The notes beneath the pieces were generated by a model. The model saw only the letters and a list, made by a program, of their open reading frames with translations. It did no database searches and was not told the origin of the DNA. From positions 1-13,238 of the forward strand of contig CAMGSK010000024.1 in NCBI GenBank assembly GCA_946061795.1: DNA of 13,238 nucleotides. Reading direction: 5' to 3'. The DNA is from an uncultured Elusimicrobium sp. (GTDB taxonomy: Bacteria; Elusimicrobiota; Elusimicrobia; Elusimicrobiales; Elusimicrobiaceae). Positions 4,875-11,651 of this stretch are shown here, piece after piece (within the stretch, counting starts at the first letter, position 1; each line of letters opens with the position of its first letter). The position numbers were made by a program, and so were the translations under genes.

Positions 4875-6935
4875 TTATTTGCTGTAAAGCTGTTCTTCCA
4901 GCAGGCGTACCTGGCGTTCCAGTTCCTGCATGCGCTGGGCTTTGCATTTGGGGCATTCAAAATGTTCGCCTTCAATGTAGCCGCAGGTGGGGCAGACGCT
5001 GAACGTCGGCGTGATGGAGAAGTAGGGCAAGGTGTACTTTTCGCACACGGTCTTGATAAACTTCTTCATGGCTTGCAAATCTTTAATGCGCTCTCCGGTA
5101 AAAATATGCTGCACGGTGCCGCCGGTATATTTGGACTGGATGGTGCTTTGCAAATCCAGCATTTCAAACACGTCGTCGGTGTAGTTAACGGGCAGCTGGG
5201 ACGAGTTGGTGTAGAAAGGAGGATGCCCTTCTTTGTACGCGGATTCGTCGGCGCAGATGATGTCGGGATAATGTTCTTTGTCCAGTTTGGCCAAGCGGTA
5301 AGACGTGCCTTCGGCCGGCGTGGCTTCCAAATTGTAATTGTTGCCGGTTTCTTCCTGGAAGCGGACCAGGGTTTCGCGCATAAACGTCAGCGTTTTTTCC
5401 GCAAACGCTTTGCCTTTTTCCGTACCGATGTCTTCGCCGAGCAGGTTGACGGCCGCTTCGTTGAGTCCCACGAGTCCGATGGTGGAGAAGTGGTTTTTCC
5501 AATATTGGTTGAAGCGCTGTTTGGCGGTGCGCAGATAAAAACTCATGTACGGATAGAGGTTGGCCGCCGTGAAACGTTCAATTACTTTGCGTTTGATTTC
5601 CAAGCTTTCTTTGGCTGTTTCCATGCGGTCCAACAGGTTTTTGAAAAATTCATCTTCGTTTTTGGACAAATATCCCAAACGGGGCAGGTTGATGGTCACC
5701 ACGCCGATGGAGCCCGTCAGCGGGGCGGAGCCGAACAAACCGCCGCCGCGTTTGCGCAGTTCGCGGTTGTCAATGCGCAGACGGCAGCACATGGAGCGTG
5801 CGTCTTCGGGGTTCATGTCGGAATTGATGAAATTGGCGAAGTACGGAATGCCGTATTTGGCCGTCATTTCCCACAGCGGGGTAAGTTTGGGGTTGTCCCA
5901 ATCAAAATCTTTGGTAATGTTATACGTCGGAATGGGGAACGTAAACACGCGGCCTTTGGCGTCGCCGGCCAGCATGACTTCGCAGAACGCGCGGTTTAAG
6001 AGATCCATTTCGTTTTGGAACTCTTTATACGTTTTGTCCATCAGCTTTCCGCCGATGATGACGGGCTGGTCCTTATAATAAGACGGAACATTGAGGTCCA
6101 GCGTCAGGTTGGTAAACGGCGTTTGGAAACCCACGCGGGTGGGTACGTTGACGTTGAACAAAAATTCTTGCAGTGCCTGTTTGACTTCTTCGTAGGACAG
6201 TTTGTCGTAATAAATAAACGGCGCAAGCAGCGTGTCAAAATTGCTGAACGCCTGCGCGCCCGCACTTTCGCCCTGCAGCGTATAGAAGAAATTGACCACC
6301 TGGCCCAGCGCGGTGCGGAAGTGTTTGGCCGGTTTGCTTTCGGCCTTGCCCACGACTCCGGTAAAGCCGCTCAGCAGCAAATCCTGCAAATCCCAGCCCA
6401 CGCAGTACGCGCCCAAAAGGCCCAAATCGTGCAGGTGGATGTCTCCTTCGGAGTGCATGCGTTTTACTTTGTCGGGATAAATTTTGTTAAGCCAGTAAAT
6501 TTTGCTGATTTCAGACGAAATATAATTGTTCAGCCCCTGCAGCGAATAGCCCATGTTGCTGTTTTCGTTGACTTGCCAGTCCAGCTGTTTGAGGTATTGG
6601 TCCACCAAGTCCACGTTGAATTTGGAAGAAATTTCGCGGATGCGCGCGTGCTGGTCGCGATACAGGATGTAGGCTTTGGCCGTTTTGTGATAATTGGAGG
6701 TCAGCAGCACGTCTTCCACGATGTCCTGCACGTTTTCCACGTTGGGGGTGGTGTCTGCATAGAGCTGCTGGATGATGTTAATGGCGCGAATGGTCAGCTT
6801 TTTGGCGGTTTCGGCGTCAAACTCTCCCGTCACTTCGGCGGCTTTGGCGATGGCCTTGGTAATTTTTTTAGAATCAAAATGTTGGATAGAACCGTCTCTT
6901 TTGACGATGTTGGTGATTACTTCTGCGTTTTCCAT
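4875..6935 (-). CDS. nrdD: Anaerobic (class III) ribonucleoside-triphosphate reductase, catalytic chain lacking the glycyl-radical segment
   Basis: The 686-residue chain reduces ribonucleotides to deoxyribonucleotides for anaerobic DNA synthesis. An N-terminal ATP-cone (about 7-97, starting ITNIVKRDGS) gives allosteric control. The ten-stranded barrel core includes FTNLTLDLNVP (about 274-284), the tandem cysteines SMCCRL (Cys383/Cys384, one expected to be the thiyl-radical residue), GSIGVVTINLP (about 408-418) and GTSYRLAKLD (about 543-552). A zinc ribbon follows: Cys648, 651, 661 and 664 in a C-x2-C-x9-C-x2-C pattern. The chain stops 22 residues later, with no RxxGY radical site; that part is in the next gene. 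The start is the ATG at 6935, which has AGGA 9 nt upstream and begins the ATP-cone directly. An ATG 28 codons earlier adds a segment unlike the family. It is followed by the radical subunit and nrdG. Confidence 0.94.
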   Translation of the reverse strand: MENAEVITNIVKRDGSIQHFDSKKITKAIAKAAEVTGEFDAETAKKLTIRAINIIQQLYADTTPNVENVQDIVEDVLLTSNYHKTAKAYILYRDQHARIREISSKFNVDLVDQYLKQLDWQVNENSNMGYSLQGLNNYISSEISKIYWLNKIYPDKVKRMHSEGDIHLHDLGLLGAYCVGWDLQDLLLSGFTGVVGKAESKPAKHFRTALGQVVNFFYTLQGESAGAQAFSNFDTLLAPFIYYDKLSYEEVKQALQEFLFNVNVPTRVGFQTPFTNLTLDLNVPSYYKDQPVIIGGKLMDKTYKEFQNEMDLLNRAFCEVMLAGDAKGRVFTFPIPTYNITKDFDWDNPKLTPLWEMTAKYGIPYFANFINSDMNPEDARSMCCRLRIDNRELRKRGGGLFGSAPLTGSIGVVTINLPRLGYLSKNEDEFFKNLLDRMETAKESLEIKRKVIERFTAANLYPYMSFYLRTAKQRFNQYWKNHFSTIGLVGLNEAAVNLLGEDIGTEKGKAFAEKTLTFMRETLVRFQEETGNNYNLEATPAEGTSYRLAKLDKEHYPDIICADESAYKEGHPPFYTNSSQLPVNYTDDVFEMLDLQSTIQSKYTGGTVQHIFTGERIKDLQAMKKFIKTVCEKYTLPYFSITPTFSVCPTCGYIEGEHFECPKCKAQRMQELERQVRLLEEQLYSK

Positions 6936-7246
6936 GATTAAATGTCCTGTATGTGTGGTGGCCGCGCGGCCGGAAACCTGCGACCTTTTCATTTTTACAT
7001 AAAAAAACCGAAAATGCAAATCCCGAATAGAAACCGGTTTGCTCCCCGCGCCAAAAACGGATTTTTCCGTCTGAACATTCCGGTTTTCCCGGCGGAGCGG
7101 ATCGCCGCGTTTCCGGCCGTGTATTTTGCATTTTGTTTTGCGGAGGAAGAGGCTTTGGCGGTAAATTAATCTTTTTTGCGGCTTGACCCGCCGCCGCGAA
7201 ACTGGTTAAATAAAATCAAGGACGTTTATTGAACAGGAGGGGGAAT
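6936..7246. other. Intergenic region of 311 nt between divergent nrdD and the DUF948-like gene
   Basis: No gene is supported here. It holds the AGGA ribosome site for nrdD (6945-6948), a 12-bp self-complementary GGCCGCGCGGCC (6960-6971) in the presumed nrdD leader, an A/T-rich tract (6990-7020), the palindrome AAACCGGTTT (7031-7040) and the plus-strand promoter and ribosome site of the next gene. I looked for paired NrdR boxes and saw none. Confidence 0.6.
7183..7211 (+). promoter_or_regulatory. Candidate sigma-70 promoter for the DUF948-like gene
   Basis: TTGACC (7183-7188) and TTAAAT (7206-7211) are spaced by 17 nt, matching 5 of 6 and 4 of 6 consensus positions, 35 nt before the ATG. GCGGC (7178-7182) and GCCGC (7193-7197) flank the -35 as a short inverted repeat. 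Confidence 0.5.
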
Positions 7247-7507
7247 ATGGACTTTTACCAAATTATGACCTTGATTGCGGTGGCGGCTTTTGTGGTGCTG
7301 GTCGTTTACGCGGCGGTCACGCTGGTGCAGATTAAGCGCACGGCCGAGTCGGTGGAGTATTTGGCGGCGCTGGCGGCGGAAAACGTGGAAAAAACGCAAA
7401 GTACGTTTGATTTGCTTAACAACATTTCTTCCATGCTTGACAGCACTTTTTATAAAGCGTTGAAGCTGGGCGTGGATTTCATGCGGCGCTACCGCAAAGA
7501 CAAATAA
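7247..7507 (+). CDS. Small membrane-anchored DUF948-like protein
   Basis: This 86-residue protein has an N-terminal membrane segment (about residues 6-28, IMTLIAVAAFVVLVVYAAV). A long amphipathic helix follows (about 30-70), then a basic end (RRYRKDK). The pattern resembles the DUF948 family of small membrane proteins with a helical cytoplasmic tail, whose function is not established. The start is the ATG at 7247 because an excellent ribosome site, AGGAGGGGG (7235-7243), lies just before it; an in-frame TTG 18 nt earlier would place that site inside the gene. It is a monocistronic unit with its own promoter and a terminator shared with the converging tspO gene. The family assignment is from pattern only. 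Confidence 0.75.
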   Translation: MDFYQIMTLIAVAAFVVLVVYAAVTLVQIKRTAESVEYLAALAAENVEKTQSTFDLLNNISSMLDSTFYKALKLGVDFMRRYRKDK

Positions 7508-7522
7508 AGAAAAGAAATATGG

Positions 7523-7548
7523 AAAAGGCCCCGGAGAGGGGCCTTTTT
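7523..7548. terminator. Bidirectional intrinsic terminator
   Basis: Perfect 10-bp arms AAAAGGCCCC (7523-7532) and GGGGCCTTTT (7538-7547) around the loop GGAGA, then T residues. It ends the DUF948-like transcript and, on the other strand, the tspO transcript; its T-rich arm includes the first base of the tspO stop triplet. Confidence 0.9.
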
Positions 7549-8008
7549 AATTCAGAAGCATGACGGAATAGTTCAGCGTCCATGCAAAACCCAGCCATAC
7601 CCAGTAGGGAGCAAGCAGCCAAAAGGCGGGACGGCTGCCGTGCCAGGCGCGTTTGAGCAGCCATGCAACCAGGACAACCAGCACGCTCAACACAAACAGT
7701 GCCGCTCCGGCGGCATGCCGGCCGAAAAACACCGGCGTCCATAAAGCGTTGCAGGCAAGCTGCGCGATAAACAAAACCAACGTAGTGCGTCTTCCGGACG
7801 GCGGCGTATCCCGCGCGAGAAAAAATCCCGCCGCGCCCATAAAGACGTATAAAACGCCCCAAACCGCCGGGAATGCCCAATCCGGAGGCAAAAAAGACGG
7901 CTGCGCAAGCCCGTGATACCACTCCATATTTTTAGCCGTTATGACGGCTCCCGCCCAAGCGGGCAGCTGGCATAACAACAACCAAAACAACAGTTTAAGG
8001 AATTGCAT
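7547..8008 (-). CDS. tspO: TspO/MBR family tryptophan-rich sensory protein
   Basis: The 153-residue five-helix membrane protein matches TspO in length and motifs. These are WYHGLAQPSFLPPDW (30-44), then FPAVWGVLY (46-54), the QLACNALWTPVFFG segment (83-96) and the final helix with APYWVWLGFAWTLN (133-146). Tryptophan is frequent, as expected. Bacterial TspO proteins bind porphyrins and other hydrophobic ligands and are linked to tetrapyrrole and stress responses; the ligand here is unknown. The ATG is preceded by a purine-rich ribosome site (GGGGGAG), and a small hairpin (GCCGC and GCGGC arms, 8020-8032) lies just upstream in the leader. It is divergent from the BCCP/biotin carboxylase operon, with 166 nt between the start codons. 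Confidence 0.93.
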   Translation of the reverse strand: MQFLKLLFWLLLCQLPAWAGAVITAKNMEWYHGLAQPSFLPPDWAFPAVWGVLYVFMGAAGFFLARDTPPSGRRTTLVLFIAQLACNALWTPVFFGRHAAGAALFVLSVLVVLVAWLLKRAWHGSRPAFWLLAPYWVWLGFAWTLNYSVMLLN

Positions 8009-8094
8009 TTCTCCCCCTTGCCGCTTTGCGGCTTTTATAAAAGTATAATTTGGGAAAATTTCGCCCGGCAGGGGAAAAAGAGGGTTATTCCGCT

Positions 8095-8116
8095 CCGGCG
8101 GCTCTTTTACCGCCGG
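8095..8116. promoter_or_regulatory. Operator-like inverted repeat upstream of the BCCP/biotin carboxylase operon
   Basis: CCGGCGG (8095-8101) and CCGCCGG (8110-8116) are perfect 7-bp inverted arms with an 8-nt spacer that overlaps the presumed -35 region of the operon promoter. Either a protein-binding site or a hairpin is possible. Confidence 0.4.
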
Positions 8117-8135
8117 CCGGGAAAAATGCTAAAAT
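8106..8135 (+). promoter_or_regulatory. Candidate promoter of the accB-like/accC operon
   Basis: TAAAAT (8130-8135) is a good -10 box, with TTTACC (8106-8111) 18 nt upstream as a weak -35. This would give a leader of roughly 30 nt before the ATG at 8175. Confidence 0.45.
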
Positions 8136-8174
8136 AAATACAACTTGTTTTTAAACCCGCAGCAGCGAGGCGTT

Positions 8175-8555
8175 ATGGATACCAAACTCATCACAAAAAT
8201 AACCCGGTGGTTTCACACGACCGATTTGGCTGAATTTTGCTACAGCAAAGACGACAATTGCATTGAAATCAAAACCCGCGAGGCACTGCCCGAACCGGCC
8301 CGGTTCACTTGCCGTTTGACGGCCGTCACCGCTCCGGCTTTGGGAATTTATCATGCGGCGGCCAAAGGCAAAAACCTGCCGCTCAAAGAAGGCCAGGAAG
8401 TAAAGGAAGGCCAGGCTTTGGGGCTGATTGAAAGCGCTTCGCAGAAGCATGAAATCACCTCGCCCGTTGCCGGCGCGCTGCGCATTATTTCCGCCGAAGA
8501 AGGCAAACCCGCCGAATACGGCCAGCCTCTGTTTTTCATTGAACCGCGGGATTAA
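8175..8555 (+). CDS. accB: Biotin carboxyl carrier protein homologue lacking the biotin-acceptor lysine
   Basis: This 126-residue protein has the AccB layout. The N-terminal helix starts MDTKLITKITRWF with DLAEF, as in authentic BCCP. A shorter than usual linker follows, then a biotinyl domain (about 50-124) with the thumb-like insertion near 60-70 and the ending YGQPLFFIEP. In true BCCP the hairpin reads EAMKM or similar; here the aligned residues are E86-S-A-S89-Q-K91-H-E-I, of the same length, so Ser89 replaces the biotinylated lysine. A lysine exists only two residues later. The bases (TCG at 8439-8441) leave no doubt in this sequence. The ATG at 8175 gives the family N-terminus; an upstream TTG does not. 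The gene lies 3 nt before accC. It may be a non-biotinylated structural or regulatory partner, or use an unusual acceptor. Confidence 0.85.
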   Translation: MDTKLITKITRWFHTTDLAEFCYSKDDNCIEIKTREALPEPARFTCRLTAVTAPALGIYHAAAKGKNLPLKEGQEVKEGQALGLIESASQKHEITSPVAGALRIISAEEGKPAEYGQPLFFIEPRD

Positions 8556-8558
8556 ACG

Positions 8559-9947
8559 ATGAGCGCCAAAATTACTATTACCCCTTTTAAGAAAGTTTTG
8601 ATCGCCAACCGCGGCGAGATTGCGTTGCGCGTCATTCGCACGCTCAGAGAAATGGGTATCGCTTCCGTGGCCGTTTATTCCGAAGCGGACCGCAACAGCC
8701 TGCATGTGCGTATGGCCGATGAGGCCGTGTGCATCGGTGCGGCGCCTTCTTCCATGAGTTATTTGAATATAGACGCCATTGTGACCGCCGGAAAAATCAC
8801 CGGAGCGGACGCCGTGCACCCGGGATACGGATTTTTATCCGAAAATGCGGACTTTGCCGACGCGGTCACCAAAGCGGGCATGGTCTTTATCGGGCCCACG
8901 GCTCAGGCCATCAGCATGTTGGGCGTCAAATCCACCGCGCGTGAAATCGCAGTGAAAGGCGGCGTGCCCATTACCCCAGGTTCCGACGGCGTGGTGGGGA
9001 AAAATTTCCGGGAAGTGGCCCAAAAAATCGGCTATCCCATTATGATCAAAGCTTCTTTGGGCGGCGGCGGCAAAGGAATGCGCGCCTGCTTTAAAGAAGA
9101 AGACTTGGAACGGATGATGAAAACCGCGCAGGGCGAAGCCAAGGCCAACTTTGGCGACGACCGCGTGTATTTTGAAAAGCTTGTTTTAAATCCCCGCCAC
9201 ATTGAAGTGCAGGTGGCCGCGGACAATTACGGCAACGCCGTAGCGTTTGCCGAGCGCGACTGCAGCATGCAGCGCCGCCACCAAAAGCTGGTGGAGGAAT
9301 CTCCGTCTCCTTTCGTCACGCCGCAAGTGCGCAAGAAATTGCAGGATGCGGCGGTCAAGCTGGTCAAAGCCGCCAAGTACCGCGGGGTGGGTACGGTGGA
9401 ATTTTTGATGGCTCCCAACAAAGATTTTTATTTTATGGAAGTGAACACGCGCCTGCAGGTGGAGCACCCCGTGACCGAAGAAGTGTGCGGCCGGGATTTG
9501 GTGAAAATGCAAATCCAAATCGCGCAGGGAGAGCCGCTGACGCTGAGCCAGGAGGAAGCGTCCGTCATCCGCTGCCACGCGGTGGAGCACCGTATCAACG
9601 CCGAAGACAGCGACCATAATTTTACGCCGTGCCCGGGCACCATTGAAGAATGGATCCCTTCCGGCGGTTTGGGCGTGCGCGTGGACAGCCACATGTACAC
9701 GGGATACACCATTCCCAGCTATTACGACAGTCTGATTGCCAAATTGATTTTGACTGCGCCGGACCGGGAAAAATTGCTGGAACGCAGCCGCCGCGCGCTG
9801 GGCGAATTCAAAATCCGGGGCGTAAAAACGACGATACCTTTTCACCAGAAGATTCTGAATAACGCCGATTTCGTCTCCGGCAACACCGATACGGGGCTGA
9901 TTGAACGTATGTTGGCCGCGGAAGCGAAAGATGAAAGCAAAAAGTAA
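8559..9947 (+). CDS. accC: Biotin carboxylase (acetyl-CoA carboxylase subunit)
   Basis: The 462-residue ATP-grasp enzyme carboxylates biotin on a carrier protein with ATP and bicarbonate, the first half-reaction of acetyl-CoA carboxylase for fatty-acid synthesis. The N-terminal domain begins [14 protein letters not shown] (11-24). Active-site elements are present: Lys124, Lys164, the glycine loop GGGGKG (168-173), E206-K207, His214, H241 in RRHQK, Glu281, E294 in FMEVNTR with R298, VEHPVTE (301-307), and R345 in HRINAED. These match E. coli AccC positions, so it should be active. Length is near the usual 450. It starts 3 nt after the BCCP-like gene with no clear ribosome site, suggesting coupling. 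Similar subunits occur in propionyl-CoA or pyruvate carboxylases, but the adjacent AccB-type partner favours acetyl-CoA carboxylase. Confidence 0.95.
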   Translation: MSAKITITPFKKVLIANRGEIALRVIRTLREMGIASVAVYSEADRNSLHVRMADEAVCIGAAPSSMSYLNIDAIVTAGKITGADAVHPGYGFLSENADFADAVTKAGMVFIGPTAQAISMLGVKSTAREIAVKGGVPITPGSDGVVGKNFREVAQKIGYPIMIKASLGGGGKGMRACFKEEDLERMMKTAQGEAKANFGDDRVYFEKLVLNPRHIEVQVAADNYGNAVAFAERDCSMQRRHQKLVEESPSPFVTPQVRKKLQDAAVKLVKAAKYRGVGTVEFLMAPNKDFYFMEVNTRLQVEHPVTEEVCGRDLVKMQIQIAQGEPLTLSQEEASVIRCHAVEHRINAEDSDHNFTPCPGTIEEWIPSGGLGVRVDSHMYTGYTIPSYYDSLIAKLILTAPDREKLLERSRRALGEFKIRGVKTTIPFHQKILNNADFVSGNTDTGLIERMLAAEAKDESKK

Positions 9948-10395
9948 GATTTTCAGCCGCCGCGCATTGTCTTTGTGGCTGAAGAAACAGCGCGAGGCGG
10001 GCAAAAAAATCGTATTTACCAACGGATGTTTTGACATTTTGCACGCCGGACACGTGAGCGTGTTGGAGTTTTCACGCGCCAAGGGCGACGCGCTGGTGGT
10101 GGGGCTTAACAGCGACGCTTCCGTACGCAGACTCAAAGGCCCGACGCGGCCTGTGAATAAGCAGGCGGACCGGGCTTTGGTGCTGGCGGCTCTGCAATCC
10201 GTGGACGCGGTGTGCGTGTTTGAAGAAGACACTCCGTATGAATTGATCAAGCTGGTCCGCCCGGACGTTTTGGTCAAGGGCGGGGACTACAAGCCCGAAG
10301 AAATCGTGGGCCGGGAATTTGCAAAAAAAGTAGCGCGTTTTGCCCTGCTGAAAGGGCGTTCCACTACCAATATTATTAAGAAAGTACAAAACTAA
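9931..10395 (+). CDS. rfaE2: D-glycero-beta-D-manno-heptose 1-phosphate adenylyltransferase (RfaE2/HldE C-terminal type)
   Basis: The 154-residue nucleotidyltransferase contains [13 protein letters not shown] (29-41) with the catalytic HxGH at 38-41. GLNSDASV and KGPTRPV follow at about 58-75, then VKGGDY (115-120) and STTNII near 144-149. This set marks the adenylyltransferase half of HldE, here as a stand-alone enzyme. It makes ADP-heptose from heptose 1-phosphate and ATP, for lipopolysaccharide core or other heptosylated surface glycans. The start is the ATG at 9931, which overlaps the end of accC by 17 nt; an upstream ATG at 9901 would add residues that only mirror the accC reading in another frame. 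The kinase half (HldE N-terminal) is not in this window. Related cytidylyltransferases share the fold, but the GGDY and STT motifs favour heptose. Confidence 0.88.
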   Translation: MKAKSKIFSRRALSLWLKKQREAGKKIVFTNGCFDILHAGHVSVLEFSRAKGDALVVGLNSDASVRRLKGPTRPVNKQADRALVLAALQSVDAVCVFEEDTPYELIKLVRPDVLVKGGDYKPEEIVGREFAKKVARFALLKGRSTTNIIKKVQN

Positions 10396-10417
10396 TCCGG
10401 TATAAAAGGAAAAGAAT

Positions 10418-11608
10418 ATGTCTGATATTTTTGAAAAATGCAGAAATTTCAAAGACGCCAAAATCGCCATGCGCATGGGTATTTACGGCTATTTCCAGCC
10501 GATTGAAAGCGCGCAGGGGCCGGAAGTGGTGCTCAATGGAAAGACCTATATCATGGCGGGATCCAACAACTATCTGGGGCTGGCTGATGATCCGGAAATG
10601 AAGAAAGCCGCCTCGGAAGCCGCTTTGAAATACGGCACAGGCTGTGCGGGTTCCCGGTTTTTAAACGGCAACACCAAAGCGCTGGACGCGCTGGAACAGC
10701 GCATCGCCCGCTTTAAACACAAACAAGCCGGTCTCGTCTTTTCCGCCGGATACCAGATGAATTTGGGGGTGGTGGGCTGCCTGCTGAAAAAAGGCGATTA
10801 CGCCATTGTGGATAAATTGGACCATGCCAGCATTTTGGACGGAGTAAAACTGTCCGAAGGGGAAATGGTGCGTTTTAAACACAACGACATGGCGGATTTG
10901 GAACGCGTTCTTTCCAAACTCCCCGAAGAAGCGGGCAAGCTGATTATTGTGGACGGCGTGTTCAGCATGGAAGGAGACATCGCCCCGCTGCCGGAAATCG
11001 TGAAAATCGGCAAAAAATACGGTGCGCGTATTATTGTTGACGACGCACACGCCACCGGCATCTTGGGCAAGACGGGCCGCGGCACCTGCGAGCATTTCGG
11101 CTTGGAAAACGGCGAAGTGGATTTGGTGGTGGGCACCTGCTCCAAAACTTTTGCCACCGTGGGCGGCTTTGTGGTGGGAGACGAAGACATCATCCACTAC
11201 ATCCGCCACAATGCGCGCAGTCAGATTTTTTCCGCCGCACTGCCGCCTGCTTCCGTCGCTTCCATCAACAAAGCGTTGGAACTGATTGAAAACGACACTT
11301 CCCGCCGGGACAATTTGTTCCGCATGACGGACAATTTGAAAAAAGGTTTGCGCGAACTGGGCTATGATTTGGGCAGCAGCACCACGCCGGTCATTCCCGT
11401 GCATGTGGGCAGCAATGAAAACTGCTTTAAAATGTGGCGTGCGCTGCACGAATTGGGTATTTTCTCCAATCCCGTCGTCAGCCCCGCCGTTCCCCCGGGC
11501 CGCGCGCTGATGCGTCTGACTCTGATGGCCACGCATACCGATGAACACGTCAAGAAAATTATTGACGCGTTTGCCAAGGCGGGCCGGGCCGTAGGCGTGA
11601 TTAAATAG
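10418..11608 (+). CDS. PLP-dependent alpha-oxoamine synthase, serine palmitoyltransferase-like
   Basis: The 396-residue enzyme belongs to the family that condenses an amino acid with an acyl-CoA: serine palmitoyltransferase, 2-amino-3-ketobutyrate CoA ligase, 8-amino-7-oxononanoate synthase. Visible family residues are NNYLGL (50-55), GSRFLNG (78-84), LDHASILDG with the PLP-stacking His136 (134-142), VDDAHATG with Asp208 and His211 (207-214), and the Schiff-base Lys243 in CSKTFATVGGF. The SKxxxTVGGF form, the GTGCAGSRFLNG loop and the N-terminus (FEKCRNF and a YFQPIES-like stretch) look more like bacterial serine palmitoyltransferase than like the ligase, whose signature is GKALGGASGG. No biotin genes are nearby. 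A good ribosome site (AAGGAAAAG) precedes the ATG, 22 nt after the adenylyltransferase. Family is certain; the exact substrate is inferred. Confidence 0.88.
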   Translation: MSDIFEKCRNFKDAKIAMRMGIYGYFQPIESAQGPEVVLNGKTYIMAGSNNYLGLADDPEMKKAASEAALKYGTGCAGSRFLNGNTKALDALEQRIARFKHKQAGLVFSAGYQMNLGVVGCLLKKGDYAIVDKLDHASILDGVKLSEGEMVRFKHNDMADLERVLSKLPEEAGKLIIVDGVFSMEGDIAPLPEIVKIGKKYGARIIVDDAHATGILGKTGRGTCEHFGLENGEVDLVVGTCSKTFATVGGFVVGDEDIIHYIRHNARSQIFSAALPPASVASINKALELIENDTSRRDNLFRMTDNLKKGLRELGYDLGSSTTPVIPVHVGSNENCFKMWRALHELGIFSNPVVSPAVPPGRALMRLTLMATHTDEHVKKIIDAFAKAGRAVGVIK

Positions 11609-11612
11609 TTTG

Positions 11613-11638
11613 AAAACCCCGCTGCGGCGGGGTTTTTT
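11613..11638 (+). terminator. Intrinsic terminator or attenuator between the oxoamine synthase and the GNAT gene
   Basis: Perfect 10-bp arms AAAACCCCGC (11613-11622) and GCGGGGTTTT (11627-11636) with loop TGCG and a run of six T residues. It begins 4 nt after the stop of the upstream gene and ends only 14 nt before the next ATG. Confidence 0.85.
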
Positions 11639-11651
11639 CTTTGGAGAAAAT

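Noticed and set aside
4962..6941. Long plus-strand open frames (345 and 308 codons) opposite nrdD
   Set aside because: They are antisense to a clearly recognised enzyme, contain low-complexity Phe, Val, His and Gln-rich translations and have no family motif; they result from the codon bias of nrdD.
6936..7019. Upstream start for nrdD adding 28 residues
   Set aside because: The added part is not like the family, and the ATG at 6935 has an AGGA site and begins the ATP-cone.
6936..7100. NrdR operator boxes upstream of nrdD
   Set aside because: I looked for the paired 16-bp A/T-rich consensus with ACAC and GTGT ends and found no match.
8020..8036. Hairpin GCCGC-TTT-GCGGC followed by four T residues as a plus-strand terminator
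   Set aside because: No plus-strand transcript enters here, as the DUF948-like gene already ends at a strong terminator; it is more likely part of the tspO leader.
8145..8174. TTG start for the BCCP-like gene
   Set aside because: The ATG at 8175 reproduces the conserved MDTKLI N-terminus; the extra 10 residues do not match and lie near the promoter.
11610..11651. Earlier ATG for the GNAT gene
   Set aside because: Its first codons are the terminator hairpin itself; the ATG at 11652 has a GGAG site and the family N-terminus.
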